A program made the position numbers and the translations under genes. From assembly GCA_963814315.1 (NCBI GenBank), contig CAWFCG010000003.1, forward strand, positions 620,001-684,000: a DNA stretch of 64,000 nucleotides, given 5' to 3'. The notes below the pieces were generated by a model. That model had not been told where the DNA came from and searched no databases. It saw only the letters and a list, made by a program, of their open reading frames with translations. Below, piece by piece: positions 15,135-22,897 of this stretch. Positions within the stretch are counted from its first letter, which is position 1. Each line of letters begins with the position of its first letter. The stretch comes from JAFMJV01 sp963814315. GTDB taxonomy: Bacteria; Chloroflexota; Limnocylindria; Limnocylindrales; CSP1-4.

Positions 15135-15995
15135 CTACAGCGTGGGCACGAAGCGGTAGCGGCCACGCTCCCCTATCAGTCGGCCCACCGGCTGGCGTGG
15201 CTCGTGGGAGAGCACCACGGTCCAGTCCTCGGCTGCGGCCTCGGCGAAGAGGGTTGACTTGACCTCCACGCTGGTGAGCGGGAAGTCATCGAAGGCCGTG
15301 ACCCACTTGGGATTGGCCGACCAGGGGCGCATGCAAAGATCGCCGAAGAACGCCACCGTCTGGTGACGCCCCCGCACGATGATGGCCTGATGCCCACCGG
15401 AGTGCCCGCTGGTGCGCCTCACCCCCACACCGGGGATGAGCTCCTCATCGCCATCGGCCGAACCAGGTCGAGCCCATGCCTCCGCGAGACGTAGCTCGGC
15501 TTGCTCGTAGGAGGCGGTGAGGCGAGCGTTGGTACCCAGTGCGTAGTCCCATTCATCAGTCTGAGCCACGATGCGGGCGCGGGGGAAGGCGTACTCGCCA
15601 CCAGAGGTCAACAGGCCGCCGGCGTGGTCGAAATGGAGGTGTGAGAGGGCCACGAAGTCAACCGTCTCGGGATCGAAGCCGGCAGCCCGCAACGACGGCA
15701 GGATGGGCTCCCCGCGCACGCCCCGCTGGGCCTTGTGATGATCGTCCATGCGCTCGCCCACGCCGGTCTCGACCAGCACGCGCCCTGATGGCGTCTCGAT
15801 CAGCAGGCAATTGAGCGCCTGGACCAGCCGATGGTCGGGATCCAGCTCGTCGGCCACGAGGTGCTCCCACATGGTGCGCGGCACCGGTCCCAGGATGGTC
15901 CCGGCGTCGGTGGTGAAGACGCCGGCCTGGATGAGCGCGATGGTCGTGCCACCGCCAAGATCAGCGCGCCAGTCAGAGCTCGCATCGATGGACAT
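15135..15995 (-). CDS. MBL-fold metallo-hydrolase
   Basis: A 286-residue beta-lactamase-fold hydrolase. The metal-binding motif HLHFDHAGG (around residues 119-127) is followed by the third ligand region SGHSGGHQAIIV, an aspartate in FFGDLCMRP and a terminal histidine in LSHEPRQP, so a two-metal site is complete. The overall pattern, with an N-terminal strand leading to NCLLIETPSGRVLVETGVGE, is that of the group containing N-acyl homoserine lactonases and other esterases. The substrate cannot be told. It faces the TlpA-like gene tail to tail and precedes nothing in its direction other than that gene's end; upstream lies dcd 12 bp away, so they may be cotranscribed. Confidence 0.85.
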   Translation of the reverse strand: MSIDASSDWRADLGGGTTIALIQAGVFTTDAGTILGPVPRTMWEHLVADELDPDHRLVQALNCLLIETPSGRVLVETGVGERMDDHHKAQRGVRGEPILPSLRAAGFDPETVDFVALSHLHFDHAGGLLTSGGEYAFPRARIVAQTDEWDYALGTNARLTASYEQAELRLAEAWARPGSADGDEELIPGVGVRRTSGHSGGHQAIIVRGRHQTVAFFGDLCMRPWSANPKWVTAFDDFPLTSVEVKSTLFAEAAAEDWTVVLSHEPRQPVGRLIGERGRYRFVPTL

Positions 15996-16007
15996 CGGGT
16001 TCTCCTG

Positions 16008-16610
16008 CTAGCCCTGCGGGCCGCCCTTGGAGGTGCGCCGGTTGGCTTCGAAGTCGCGGAAGGCACCGGAGGCGGTCGGGGTCGACTGGCCCTGGTATCG
16101 GGAGCCCAGGCCCTTGGTGCCATACGGTCGTTCGACCGGGCTGGACATGGCGAAGAAGGAGATCTGGCCGATGCGCATGCCGGAATAGAGCGCGATGGGC
16201 AGGTTGGCCACGTTCGAGAGCTCCAGCGTCAGGTTGCCCTTCCAGCCCGGATCGACATAGCCCGCTGTCGAATGGATAAGCAGCCCGAGCCGGCCCATCG
16301 AACTTTTGCCCTCGAGTCTTGCAACCAGGTCGTCCGGCAGCTCCACCCATTCGAGCGTCTGGCCCAGCACGAACTCACCCGGGTGCAGGATGAATGGCTC
16401 GTCCCGCTCGACCGCGGTGACCTCGGTCAGGTCCGGCTGCTCCTCGCGTGGGTCGATGTAGGGGTAGCGGTGGTTGTGGAAGACGCGGAACTCGCAGTCG
16501 AGGTGCAGATCGACCGATGACGGTTGCAGGCAGGCCTCGTCGAAGGGGTCGATGCGGATGCGACGCTCCTGCAGGGCGGCGCGGATATCGCGGTCGGCGA
16601 GGACGCTCAT
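16008..16610 (-). CDS. dcd: dCTP deaminase
   Basis: A 200-residue enzyme that converts dCTP to dUTP, or directly to dUMP in bifunctional members, feeding thymidylate synthesis. The ATG at 16610 has TAGGGAG upstream. Family motifs are MSVLADRDIRAAL at the N-terminus, PSSVDLHLD, the substrate loop GKSSMGRLGLLIHSTAGYVD (Ser and Arg contacting phosphates), and PGWKGNLTLELSN, in which the glutamate is the catalytic base. The C-terminus has GSRYQGQSTPT. The LLIHSTAG form is like that of bifunctional dUMP-forming enzymes of GC-rich bacteria, but this is only suggestive. It follows nrdR by 7 bp, which links it to deoxynucleotide supply. Confidence 0.93.
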   Translation of the reverse strand: MSVLADRDIRAALQERRIRIDPFDEACLQPSSVDLHLDCEFRVFHNHRYPYIDPREEQPDLTEVTAVERDEPFILHPGEFVLGQTLEWVELPDDLVARLEGKSSMGRLGLLIHSTAGYVDPGWKGNLTLELSNVANLPIALYSGMRIGQISFFAMSSPVERPYGTKGLGSRYQGQSTPTASGAFRDFEANRRTSKGGPQG

Positions 16611-16617
16611 GGACTCC

Positions 16618-17181
16618 CTACCTGCGCTTGGTGGGTCGCCGGCGCGGCCCGCCACGCGGCCCGATGGGCGTGATGGCGCCATCTTCTGCTACCAGGCGCA
16701 AGGTCGTTTGGCCGGGTGCGCGCTCGGGGCGCTCAGCGTAGAGCGTGTCCACCTCCTGCTTGAGCTGCTCGATGTCGTCGAATGACTGGTACACGCTCAT
16801 GAAGCGGATGAAGGCGATGTGGTCCAGGTTGCGCAGGCGGTCCATGGCCATCTCGCCGATGGCGCTCGATGACACCTCGTTGAGTCCCTGGGCACGGAGG
16901 GTGGCTTCGATCTCGTCGGCCGCTTCGTCGGCAGCGTCCTCGCCGACCGGCCGGCGTGTCAACGCCCGTGATAGACCATCGGCCAGCTTGTCGCGATCGA
17001 ACTCCTCGCGTGAGCCGTCATTCTTGATGACCACCAGGCGTGCCGATTCGACGCGCTCATAGGTGGTGTAGCGCGAGCGGCAGGTGGAGCATTCACGGCG
17101 GCGGCGGACAGTGGTGGAGTCGTCAAGGTCCCGGGAGTCGATGACTCGCCCATCCAGCGTCCCGCAGTTCGGGCAGCGCAT
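16618..17181 (-). CDS. nrdR: transcriptional repressor NrdR of ribonucleotide reductase genes
   Basis: A 187-residue regulator. Residues 3-34 form the zinc ribbon with C3-P-N-C6 and C31-S-T-C34, followed by the signature RYTTYERVE. An ATP-cone domain comes next (VVIKNDGSREEFDRDKLADG to IAFIRFMSVYQSF), which senses ATP/dATP and controls DNA binding to NrdR boxes upstream of nrd operons. The tail after residue 150 is longer than usual and ends in a basic run (PRGGPRRRPTKRR) that may help DNA contact. No ribonucleotide reductase gene is in the window; the neighbour dcd is in the same pathway. Confidence 0.95.
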   Translation of the reverse strand: MRCPNCGTLDGRVIDSRDLDDSTTVRRRRECSTCRSRYTTYERVESARLVVIKNDGSREEFDRDKLADGLSRALTRRPVGEDAADEAADEIEATLRAQGLNEVSSSAIGEMAMDRLRNLDHIAFIRFMSVYQSFDDIEQLKQEVDTLYAERPERAPGQTTLRLVAEDGAITPIGPRGGPRRRPTKRR

Positions 17182-17276
17182 CGTTCGTGACTGTACACCA
17201 CGCTCAGGCGCTGACCGTGCGCGGGTGGGTTGGGCCGTTGATGTGACCGCCGAGCGCCGACGTGTGCGGCGGTCGC

Positions 17277-17777
17277 CTACGTGTGCGCCGTGCGCCCTGC
17301 CAGCGTATCGAGCGTGTGGGCCAGGATCACCTCGACCGCGTCGAGAGACTCAGCGACGCCCCTGGGGCTGCCGGGCAGGCACAGGATGAGCGTCTGCCCG
17401 CGCACCGCAGCCAGCGATCGTGAGATCGAGGCCAGCGGCGTGTGGATGCGGCCCTCGGCGCGCATGGCCTCACCGAAGCCAGGTACGAGGTAGTCGATGA
17501 TGCTGTTGATGGCCTCCGGCGTGCGATCGCGTGGGCCCAGACCGGTGCCGCCGGATGTCACCACCAGGCGCGTGCCGCCGTCCGCCGCCGCCGCGACAAG
17601 ACGCGCGATCTCGTTGGGCTCATCCGCCACGACCTCGCGCCGCACCTCGAAGCCAAGCGTGGTCAGGCGCGCTGCGAGGACGTCGCCACTGCCATCCTCC
17701 CGGGTGCCAGCGGCGACACCGTCGCTGATGGTGAGTGCCAGCGCGGGCAGGCCCTCGACGGTGGTACCTTGCCCCAC
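17277..17777 (-). CDS. molybdenum cofactor biosynthesis protein, MogA/MoaB family
   Basis: A 166-residue member of the family that adenylylates molybdopterin before metal insertion. I take the GTG at 17777, one base after the moaC stop codon; the longer upstream frame is low-complexity and overlaps moaC. Visible are ALTISDGVAAGTREDGSG at the N-terminus, the phosphate-binding loop VVTSGGTGLGPRDRTPEAI, and LCLPGSPRGVAESLD near the end, all standard in MoaB/MogA. MogA and MoaB cannot be separated with confidence by eye. It lies in a moeA-moaC-mog operon that runs in that order on the minus strand. Confidence 0.88.
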   Translation of the reverse strand: MGQGTTVEGLPALALTISDGVAAGTREDGSGDVLAARLTTLGFEVRREVVADEPNEIARLVAAAADGGTRLVVTSGGTGLGPRDRTPEAINSIIDYLVPGFGEAMRAEGRIHTPLASISRSLAAVRGQTLILCLPGSPRGVAESLDAVEVILAHTLDTLAGRTAHT

Positions 17778-17778
17778 C

Positions 17779-18390
17779 TCAGCTCCCCTGCCCCTTCCGC
17801 GGCGCGCGCGCGCGCTTGACCGTCTTGCTCGGCCCGTCATCGGGATCGGCGGTCTTGGGTGCGGGTCGCTGCCAGTTGCCGCTCTTGCCGCCGCTCTTCT
17901 CCAATAGACGCACACCGTTGATGGTGGCGAAGCGGTCGGCGCTCTTGATCATGTCGTAGACCGTCAGCGCCGCGATCGAGGCGGCGGTCATGGCCTCCAT
18001 CTCCACACCCGTCTGCGCGGTCGTGGCGGCGGTGGCCGTGATGACCAGGGCGCCGACCTTGCGGTCCGGCGTGATCTCCACGCTGACCTCGCTCAGCGGC
18101 AGTGGGTGGCACAGGGGGATCAGCTCCGCGGTGCGCTTGGCAGCCATGATGCCGGCGATCTCAGCCACGGTGAGGACATCACCCTTGGTGGATTGCCCGT
18201 CGATGACGAGGGTCAGCGTATCCTGGTCCATCTTCACCGTGGCCTCGGCCGTGGCGCGACGGACCGTCGGCGTCTTGTCGCTCACATCGACCATGCGTGG
18301 TCGGCCCAGCCGGTCGACATGGCTCAGTGCCCGACGGTCCTTGCGAGTGACCGGCGTGGTCTGCTTGGGCTGGCCGGGCCAGGATTTCAT
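17779..18390 (-). CDS. moaC: cyclic pyranopterin monophosphate synthase
   Basis: A 203-residue enzyme for the second half of the first step of molybdenum cofactor synthesis, forming cyclic pyranopterin monophosphate from the MoaA product. The core has MVDVSDKTPTVRRATAEATV, AAKRTAELIPLCHPLPLSEV (with the catalytic HP), and GVEMEAMTAASIAALTVYDM, followed by KSADR. A basic C-terminal extension after KSGGKSG (residues 170-203, TVKRARAPRKGQGS) is unlike the compact family proteins. The N-terminus also extends about 30 residues beyond the usual start; a later start at MVDVSDK is possible. Its ATG overlaps the moeA stop by ATGA. moaA is not in the window. Confidence 0.93.
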   Translation of the reverse strand: MKSWPGQPKQTTPVTRKDRRALSHVDRLGRPRMVDVSDKTPTVRRATAEATVKMDQDTLTLVIDGQSTKGDVLTVAEIAGIMAAKRTAELIPLCHPLPLSEVSVEITPDRKVGALVITATAATTAQTGVEMEAMTAASIAALTVYDMIKSADRFATINGVRLLEKSGGKSGNWQRPAPKTADPDDGPSKTVKRARAPRKGQGS

Positions 18391-19664
18391 GTGACTTCGG
18401 TGTCAAGTCTGATGACCTCCACGTGCGTGCCGGCGGGGGCAACGGCTGCACTCTCCGGGATGATGGCGAGCCCGTCGGCGACGGCGAGCGCGGTAAGGAC
18501 ATGTGAACCCTGGCCGCCCGCCAGTTGGGCGAGGTAGCGACCCGTGGCGTCGGGGTCCGGCCGGAGCCGCACGCGCACGAACGCACGGCGTCCTGCCGAC
18601 TTGGTGATCGGCTCCGTCAATGTCGCCTGCACGGACAATCGTCCCCCGCCTGCCGATGCGCCACGCAATCGACGGAGCACGGGGCGGACGAAGAGCTCGA
18701 AGGTGACGAAGCTGCTCACGGGGTTACCCGGCAGGCCGAAGAGCAGGCACTGGCCGCCATCTGGCCGTGAGGCGCTGCCGTACGCCAGCGGCTTGCCAGG
18801 CTGGATGGCGACGCGCCAGAGATCGAGCCGACCGATGTCAGCGAAGACCTCCTTGACCACATCGTGTGCGCCGACCGAGACACCGCCGGTGACGATGAGC
18901 ACGTCGGCTGCCAGCACGCCTTCAAGCAGGCGCTCGCGGACGGCGTCGGGATCATCGACGGCGATACCCAGGCGGACCGCTTCGGCTCCCGCCGCGATGA
19001 CCTGTGCGGCGATGGACTCGCTGTTGCTATCTGGGATCGAGGCCGGACCCAGGGGCTCACCGATGGGCGTGAGCTCATCGCCTGTGGCCACGATGGCGAC
19101 GCGCGGCCGCCGATGGACGGTGACCCGGGCATGTCCGGAGGCCGCCAGCACCGCGATCGCGGCCGGACTGACGTGGGTTCCGGCTCGGAGCAGGACATCT
19201 CCCTGTCGCATGTCACTGCCAGCACGCCGGATGTGCCGCCCCTCCAGCACGGCGGCTCGGACCTCGACAGACGACGGCAGCACTGCCACACCCTGGGCCG
19301 CATCGGTGTCCTCCACTTGGACCACGGCGTCGGCACCGGGCGGCAGCATCGCGCCGGTCAGGATGCGCATGGCAGTGCCCGGCTCTACGCGCTGGATCGG
19401 TTCGTGCCCCGCGGCGACCTCGCCGATGACCCTGAGCGTGACCGGAGCGTTAGCGCTGGCTGTGGCCACGTCGGCTGCGCGGACCGCGAACCCATCCATG
19501 GCGCTGTTGTCCCACGGTGGCACGGTCAGCAGCGCGCTCGTCTCTTCCGAAAGCACCCGACCCAGTGCCGCAGACAACGGTAGTGACTCGGCGCCTAGTG
19601 GCAGGACGCCAGCCAGGATGCGCTCGAGCGCCTCTTCGAGTGGCAGCAGGGGTGTCTCGACCAT
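18387..19664 (-). CDS. moeA: molybdopterin molybdotransferase
   Basis: A 425-residue enzyme that inserts molybdate into adenylylated molybdopterin. Domains in order: N-terminal MoeA region with LLTVPPWDNSAMDGFAVRAA (the PWDNSAMDGFA motif), beta domain with GTAMRILTGAMLPPGADAVV, the MoCF-binding domain (about 185-335) with VAIVATGDEL and IVTGGVSVGAHDVVKE, and the C-terminal domain with FGLPGNPVSSFVTFELFVRP. Length and motif order are normal. It is first in the moeA-moaC-mog operon and overlaps moaC by 4 bp. The gene downstream of the window edge at 63483, a MobA-like transferase, could act in the same pathway. Confidence 0.95.
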   Translation of the reverse strand: MVETPLLPLEEALERILAGVLPLGAESLPLSAALGRVLSEETSALLTVPPWDNSAMDGFAVRAADVATASANAPVTLRVIGEVAAGHEPIQRVEPGTAMRILTGAMLPPGADAVVQVEDTDAAQGVAVLPSSVEVRAAVLEGRHIRRAGSDMRQGDVLLRAGTHVSPAAIAVLAASGHARVTVHRRPRVAIVATGDELTPIGEPLGPASIPDSNSESIAAQVIAAGAEAVRLGIAVDDPDAVRERLLEGVLAADVLIVTGGVSVGAHDVVKEVFADIGRLDLWRVAIQPGKPLAYGSASRPDGGQCLLFGLPGNPVSSFVTFELFVRPVLRRLRGASAGGGRLSVQATLTEPITKSAGRRAFVRVRLRPDPDATGRYLAQLAGGQGSHVLTALAVADGLAIIPESAAVAPAGTHVEVIRLDTEVT

Positions 19665-19673
19665 GGTGTGAGC

Positions 19674-20453
19674 CTAGACCTCCGCGGCGGAGGCTGCCGA
19701 ACTCGCGCCGGAACGACGCGCGGCCCAGCGACCAAGCAGCCACGCGCCCAGCCCCAGCAGGAAGACCAGCACGCCCAGGGCACCGGCGGCGATCTGCCAG
19801 AAGCCGAACGGATAGAGCTGCACCAGTCGCTGGCTGGATGGGTCGAAGGCCCAGTTGCCGCCGGGGAAGAAGACTTGATGGAAGAGCGTGAAAAGCGAGT
19901 CGAATGCCACCAGGGAGACGATGCCGAGGAGGACGACGGCCACGCTGGTGACCAACCCGGCGCGTGCCACGGTCCGCCACACCTCGGCGCGCCGTACCCG
20001 CAATCGGGCGAGGGTGGCGATGACGATGATGCCCAGCCCGCCCGCGATGAGGAAGATGCCCAGCAGCGTGCGCGCGTCGGAGAGGTGCACGCGCTCGTCT
20101 GCGTCGTAGAACGGCTGACCGTCGGGAGCCAGGAAGTCGAAGGCTCCCGGCCCCCACACCAGCTCGTCGATCGAACGGTCCGAGAGCGCATGTGCCTGGA
20201 CCGTCGTCATGGTCAGTCGCTCCGCCGAACCTGCGGCATCCAGAGCGGGGTGGATGAACCAGGGCGTCAGCAATGGCAGCACGGCCAGCGCGATGATGGC
20301 CAAGATCGTGCCGACGAAGACGACGATGCGGGCCCAGAGGCTCAGCGGCGAGGTCGCGGGACTAGCCTTCAGCGAGGGTCTGGGCCTGGTCGTGCCAGCC
20401 CTGGATGGTGAGATCGGTGGGTGGCTCGACACCGAGGGTATACGCGGCCTCAT
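19674..20453 (-). CDS. integral membrane protein of the TIGR01906/DUF1461 type
   Basis: A membrane protein with a first helix (WARIVVFVGTILAIIALAVL), a large outer loop with DELVWGPGAFDFLAPDGQPF and DERVHLSDART, and three further helices. The final loop reads FHQVFFPGGNWAFDP and LVQLYPFGFWQIAA, which is the hallmark of the DUF1461 family of unknown function. The true start is unclear: ATG at 20453 would overlap the upstream gene by 92 bp, and no ATG, GTG or TTG occurs between that point and the first helix. A CTG start near 20372 is possible. Confidence 0.75.
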   Translation of the reverse strand: MRPRIPSVSSHPPISPSRAGTTRPRPSLKASPATSPLSLWARIVVFVGTILAIIALAVLPLLTPWFIHPALDAAGSAERLTMTTVQAHALSDRSIDELVWGPGAFDFLAPDGQPFYDADERVHLSDARTLLGIFLIAGGLGIIVIATLARLRVRRAEVWRTVARAGLVTSVAVVLLGIVSLVAFDSLFTLFHQVFFPGGNWAFDPSSQRLVQLYPFGFWQIAAGALGVLVFLLGLGAWLLGRWAARRSGASSAASAAEV

Positions 20454-20751
20454 TGACGCGATCCCGGAACTGCTGCGCGTCGCATTCGATCAAGTCGGCC
20501 AGCCCCACGATGCCAGCCTGCGTCAGGATGCGCTGCTCGTCCGACCCGAAGTTGGCCAGGTTGAGCATGAGCGCCTCATCACGCCAATCGTTGATCTCAT
20601 TGATCGAGACACCGATCTGGTCGGCCAGGTACAGCCGTCGCGTCGGCGTCTCCGACACCTCCAGGAACAGGCCCGTGGTGAACACCCCCTGGTGATGGAG
20701 GCGGTCGAGCGCGATCTGCGGCACACGCTGGAGGTTGTCAGTGGCGGGCAT
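20362..20751 (-). CDS. DUF4332-like helix-hairpin-helix protein
   Basis: I choose the ATG at 20751 because AGGGAGG lies about 12 bases upstream; a GTG at 20793 is possible. The 129-residue product has LYLADQIGVSINEINDWRDE and ALMLNLANFGSDEQRILTQA, followed by GIVGLADLIECDAQQFRDRV. Two tandem helix-hairpin-helix-like units of this sort occur in DUF4332 proteins, which are thought to bind nucleic acid by analogy with RuvA-type hairpins. No enzyme motif is seen. It overlaps the start of the DUF1461-type gene, so the two are likely coexpressed. Confidence 0.6.
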   Translation of the reverse strand: MPATDNLQRVPQIALDRLHHQGVFTTGLFLEVSETPTRRLYLADQIGVSINEINDWRDEALMLNLANFGSDEQRILTQAGIVGLADLIECDAQQFRDRVNEAAYTLGVEPPTDLTIQGWHDQAQTLAEG

Positions 20752-20866
20752 CGACTCGGCTGGCCTCCCTGTGGCTCGCGATGGCAGGACCACGACATGC
20801 TAGCAGGGCGTGGCCAACGAAGACCAAGCGGACGAAGCCCGGCGCCCGAAGTCTCGGCATAAGAAG

Positions 20867-20899
20867 AAGCGGCCCTGCCGACGACTGGCAGGGCCGCTT
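20867..20899 (-). terminator. strong hairpin after the HtrA protease gene
   Basis: AAGCGGCCCTGCC at 20867-20879 pairs perfectly with GGCAGGGCCGCTT at 20887-20899 around a 7-base loop, 14 bp past the protease stop. On the minus transcript it is followed by CTTCTTAT. It isolates this gene from the one that follows. Confidence 0.75.
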
Positions 20900-20912
20900 G
20901 GGGTTGGATCGG

Positions 20913-22187
20913 TCAGCCGTTGAGGTCGGCGGGCCGGGTACCGAGCGTAGCGGTGAGCTCCAGGCTCTCGCCATCGCGCAGCACGGCCAGCTTGACCGCA
21001 TCGCCGGGGGCGAAGCGCAGAACCTGGAGGTCGAGTGGGTTGTTGCCATCGACCGCCAGGCCATCCACGGCGGTGATGATGTCGCCAGGCTTGAGGCCGG
21101 CCTCATCAGCGGGACTGCCCGCGACCACCGGCTCCTGGTCTTCGGCGTTGCCCCCGATCCAGGCACCTTCGGTCACCGGCAGCGATTCCTCGTCGGCGAC
21201 CTGCGCATCGATCTCCTGGTAGACCACGCCGACATACGGTCGGGTGATGGCCTTGCCGGACTCAGCCTGCGCGATGATGGGCTTGGCCAAGTCGATAGGT
21301 AGCGCGAAGCCGATGCCATCGTTCAGACCGGCCTCCGCCGTGGTGATGCCAATGAGCTGGCCGTCGCCGTTGAGCAAGGCACCACCGGAGTTGCCCGCGT
21401 TGATGGCCGCGTCGGTCTGGATGAGATGGTTCACGCGACTGCCACTCAGGCCGTTGCCGAAGACGTCGATGCTTCGGTCAAGGCCGCTGATGATGCCTAC
21501 TGCGGCACTGCTGGGGAATTGACCCAGGGGGTTTCCGATGGAGATGGCCATCTGCCCCACCTTGGTGGCGGACGACTCGCCCAAAGGAACGGTCGGAAGA
21601 TCCTGACCGTCCACATCGACGAAGGCGAAATCGGTGAGTGTATCTACTCCGGTCACGTCGCCTTCGAGGATGGTGCCATCGTCAAGGATGACGGTCACCT
21701 TGTCCGCATTGCCGACCACATGGCCGTTGGTGATGATCAGGCCGTCGGGCGAGACGATCACACCCGAGCCGCTGCCACCCAGATTGAAGCCCTGCGGACC
21801 CCCGAACCCCTCCGGCATCTGGAAGCCCTCAGGCAGCTGGAACCCCTCTGGGAGATCGAGCCCCTCGGGCAGTTGGGCGTCCCCGGGCTTGTCGCCCTTG
21901 GCATCGCCGCTGTCCTCGGGCTTGCCGCCCTTGGCATCGCCGCTGTCGCCTGGGCTGGTGTCCCCCGGGTCGCTTGACACCGAGGCAAATGAGCCGACCG
22001 GCGTCTGGATGGTCACGACGGCGGGCGTCACCCGCTCGATGACACCGATGACGATGTCGCTGTCACCTTGTGCGCCGAGAACGGCTGATGGAGTGAAGAG
22101 CGCGGCTCCACTGATGCTCAGCGCTCCAGCGATGGCGACGATCGTGCGCGGTCGACGGGTCGTACGGATCTGGAACAGGTTGTCCAT
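20913..22187 (-). CDS. S1C trypsin-like protease (HtrA/DegP type) with PDZ domain
   Basis: A 424-residue membrane-anchored serine protease for quality control of exported proteins. Residues 14-40 form the signal anchor. The protease domain has the catalytic triad His156 (IITNGHVVGNAD), Asp186 (TLTDFAFVDVDG) and Ser267 (NAGNSGGALLN). One PDZ domain occupies about 320-415, with the usual GLKPGDIITAVDG. Between anchor and protease, residues 78-135 are low-complexity: two DSGDAKGxKP units and five six-residue units of the form LPEGFQ. This collagen- or spacer-like part is not part of the HtrA family and probably holds the protease away from the membrane. Confidence 0.93.
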   Translation of the reverse strand: MDNLFQIRTTRRPRTIVAIAGALSISGAALFTPSAVLGAQGDSDIVIGVIERVTPAVVTIQTPVGSFASVSSDPGDTSPGDSGDAKGGKPEDSGDAKGDKPGDAQLPEGLDLPEGFQLPEGFQMPEGFGGPQGFNLGGSGSGVIVSPDGLIITNGHVVGNADKVTVILDDGTILEGDVTGVDTLTDFAFVDVDGQDLPTVPLGESSATKVGQMAISIGNPLGQFPSSAAVGIISGLDRSIDVFGNGLSGSRVNHLIQTDAAINAGNSGGALLNGDGQLIGITTAEAGLNDGIGFALPIDLAKPIIAQAESGKAITRPYVGVVYQEIDAQVADEESLPVTEGAWIGGNAEDQEPVVAGSPADEAGLKPGDIITAVDGLAVDGNNPLDLQVLRFAPGDAVKLAVLRDGESLELTATLGTRPADLNG

Positions 22188-22321
22188 ACCTGCCTTTCTT
22201 TCGAGTCGGGTCCGCCCTGCGACACGGCGCCGCGGATCCTGCTGTCACCGCGAGAGAGACGCGGCGGTGTGGACATAGTTGTACTCGACCGCTGGTGTAT
22301 CCGAGGTGTTCGAAGTGTGAA

Positions 22322-22350
22322 GACTCCCTAGCCAAGACGGCCAGGGAGTC
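22322..22350 (-). terminator. hairpin between osmC-type gene and protease gene
   Basis: GACTCCCT at 22322-22329 and AGGGAGTC at 22343-22350 form an 8-bp stem, extended by GCC/GGC inside, 40 bp beyond the stop of the OsmC gene. It likely ends that transcript ahead of the protease promoter. Confidence 0.6.
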
Positions 22351-22389
22351 GTCGGGATCGGTCGTCGCGCCGCGCGGGACGCGGGCTGG

Positions 22390-22833
22390 TCAGCCCTCCA
22401 GGGTGGCGTCCAGCGTGATCTCGACCGAGCCGCTGATGGCGCGGCTGATGGGGCAGCCACCCTTGGCCGCTTCAGCACTATCCGCGAAGACGGCCGCATC
22501 GGCGCCGGGCACCTTGGCCCGTACGCTGATGGCACTTCCGGTCACCGTCCAGCCGGCGTCGGTCTTGTCGGCACTTACCTCGACCGAGACGTCGACGCGC
22601 TCGGGCGGGAAGCCGGCCTTGGCCAGCTCATTGCTCAAGGCCATGGAATAGCAGGCAGCATGGGCGGCTGCAAGCAGCTCCTCAGGACTGGTCTTGCCTT
22701 CAGACGCCTCGGTGCGAGCGCGCCAGGTGATGGCCTGGTTGTCGAAGACGCCACTGGTCTTCGCGCTTACCGCTCCGCCACCGGATAGCAGGTCGCCGCT
22801 CCAGTTCGCTTCAGCTCGTCGGACTTGGGCCAT
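22390..22833 (-). CDS. OsmC/Ohr-family peroxiredoxin
   Basis: A 147-residue enzyme expected to reduce organic hydroperoxides in the cytoplasm using two cysteines. The ATG at 22833 follows AGAGGAG. Family signs are the N-terminal RAEANWSGDLLSGGG, the PEELLAAAHAACYSMAL helix with the peroxidatic cysteine, and the second cysteine in AAKGGCPISRAISGSV. Organisation and length fit OsmC more than Ohr, but this cannot be settled by eye. It is flanked by a terminator on one side and a secreted-protein gene on the other. Confidence 0.9.
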   Translation of the reverse strand: MAQVRRAEANWSGDLLSGGGAVSAKTSGVFDNQAITWRARTEASEGKTSPEELLAAAHAACYSMALSNELAKAGFPPERVDVSVEVSADKTDAGWTVTGSAISVRAKVPGADAAVFADSAEAAKGGCPISRAISGSVEITLDATLEG

Positions 22834-22897
22834 GTCATCTCCTCTGGGTGGGTGTGGGAAGTCGAACACTCGGATCGAATACTCGCATGGAACGCGA

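Noticed and set aside
22240..22275. Hairpin CCGCG/CGCGG before the HtrA gene as a heat-responsive RNA thermometer
   Set aside because: The stem is short, lies more than 50 bp from the start codon and does not cover the ribosome-binding site.
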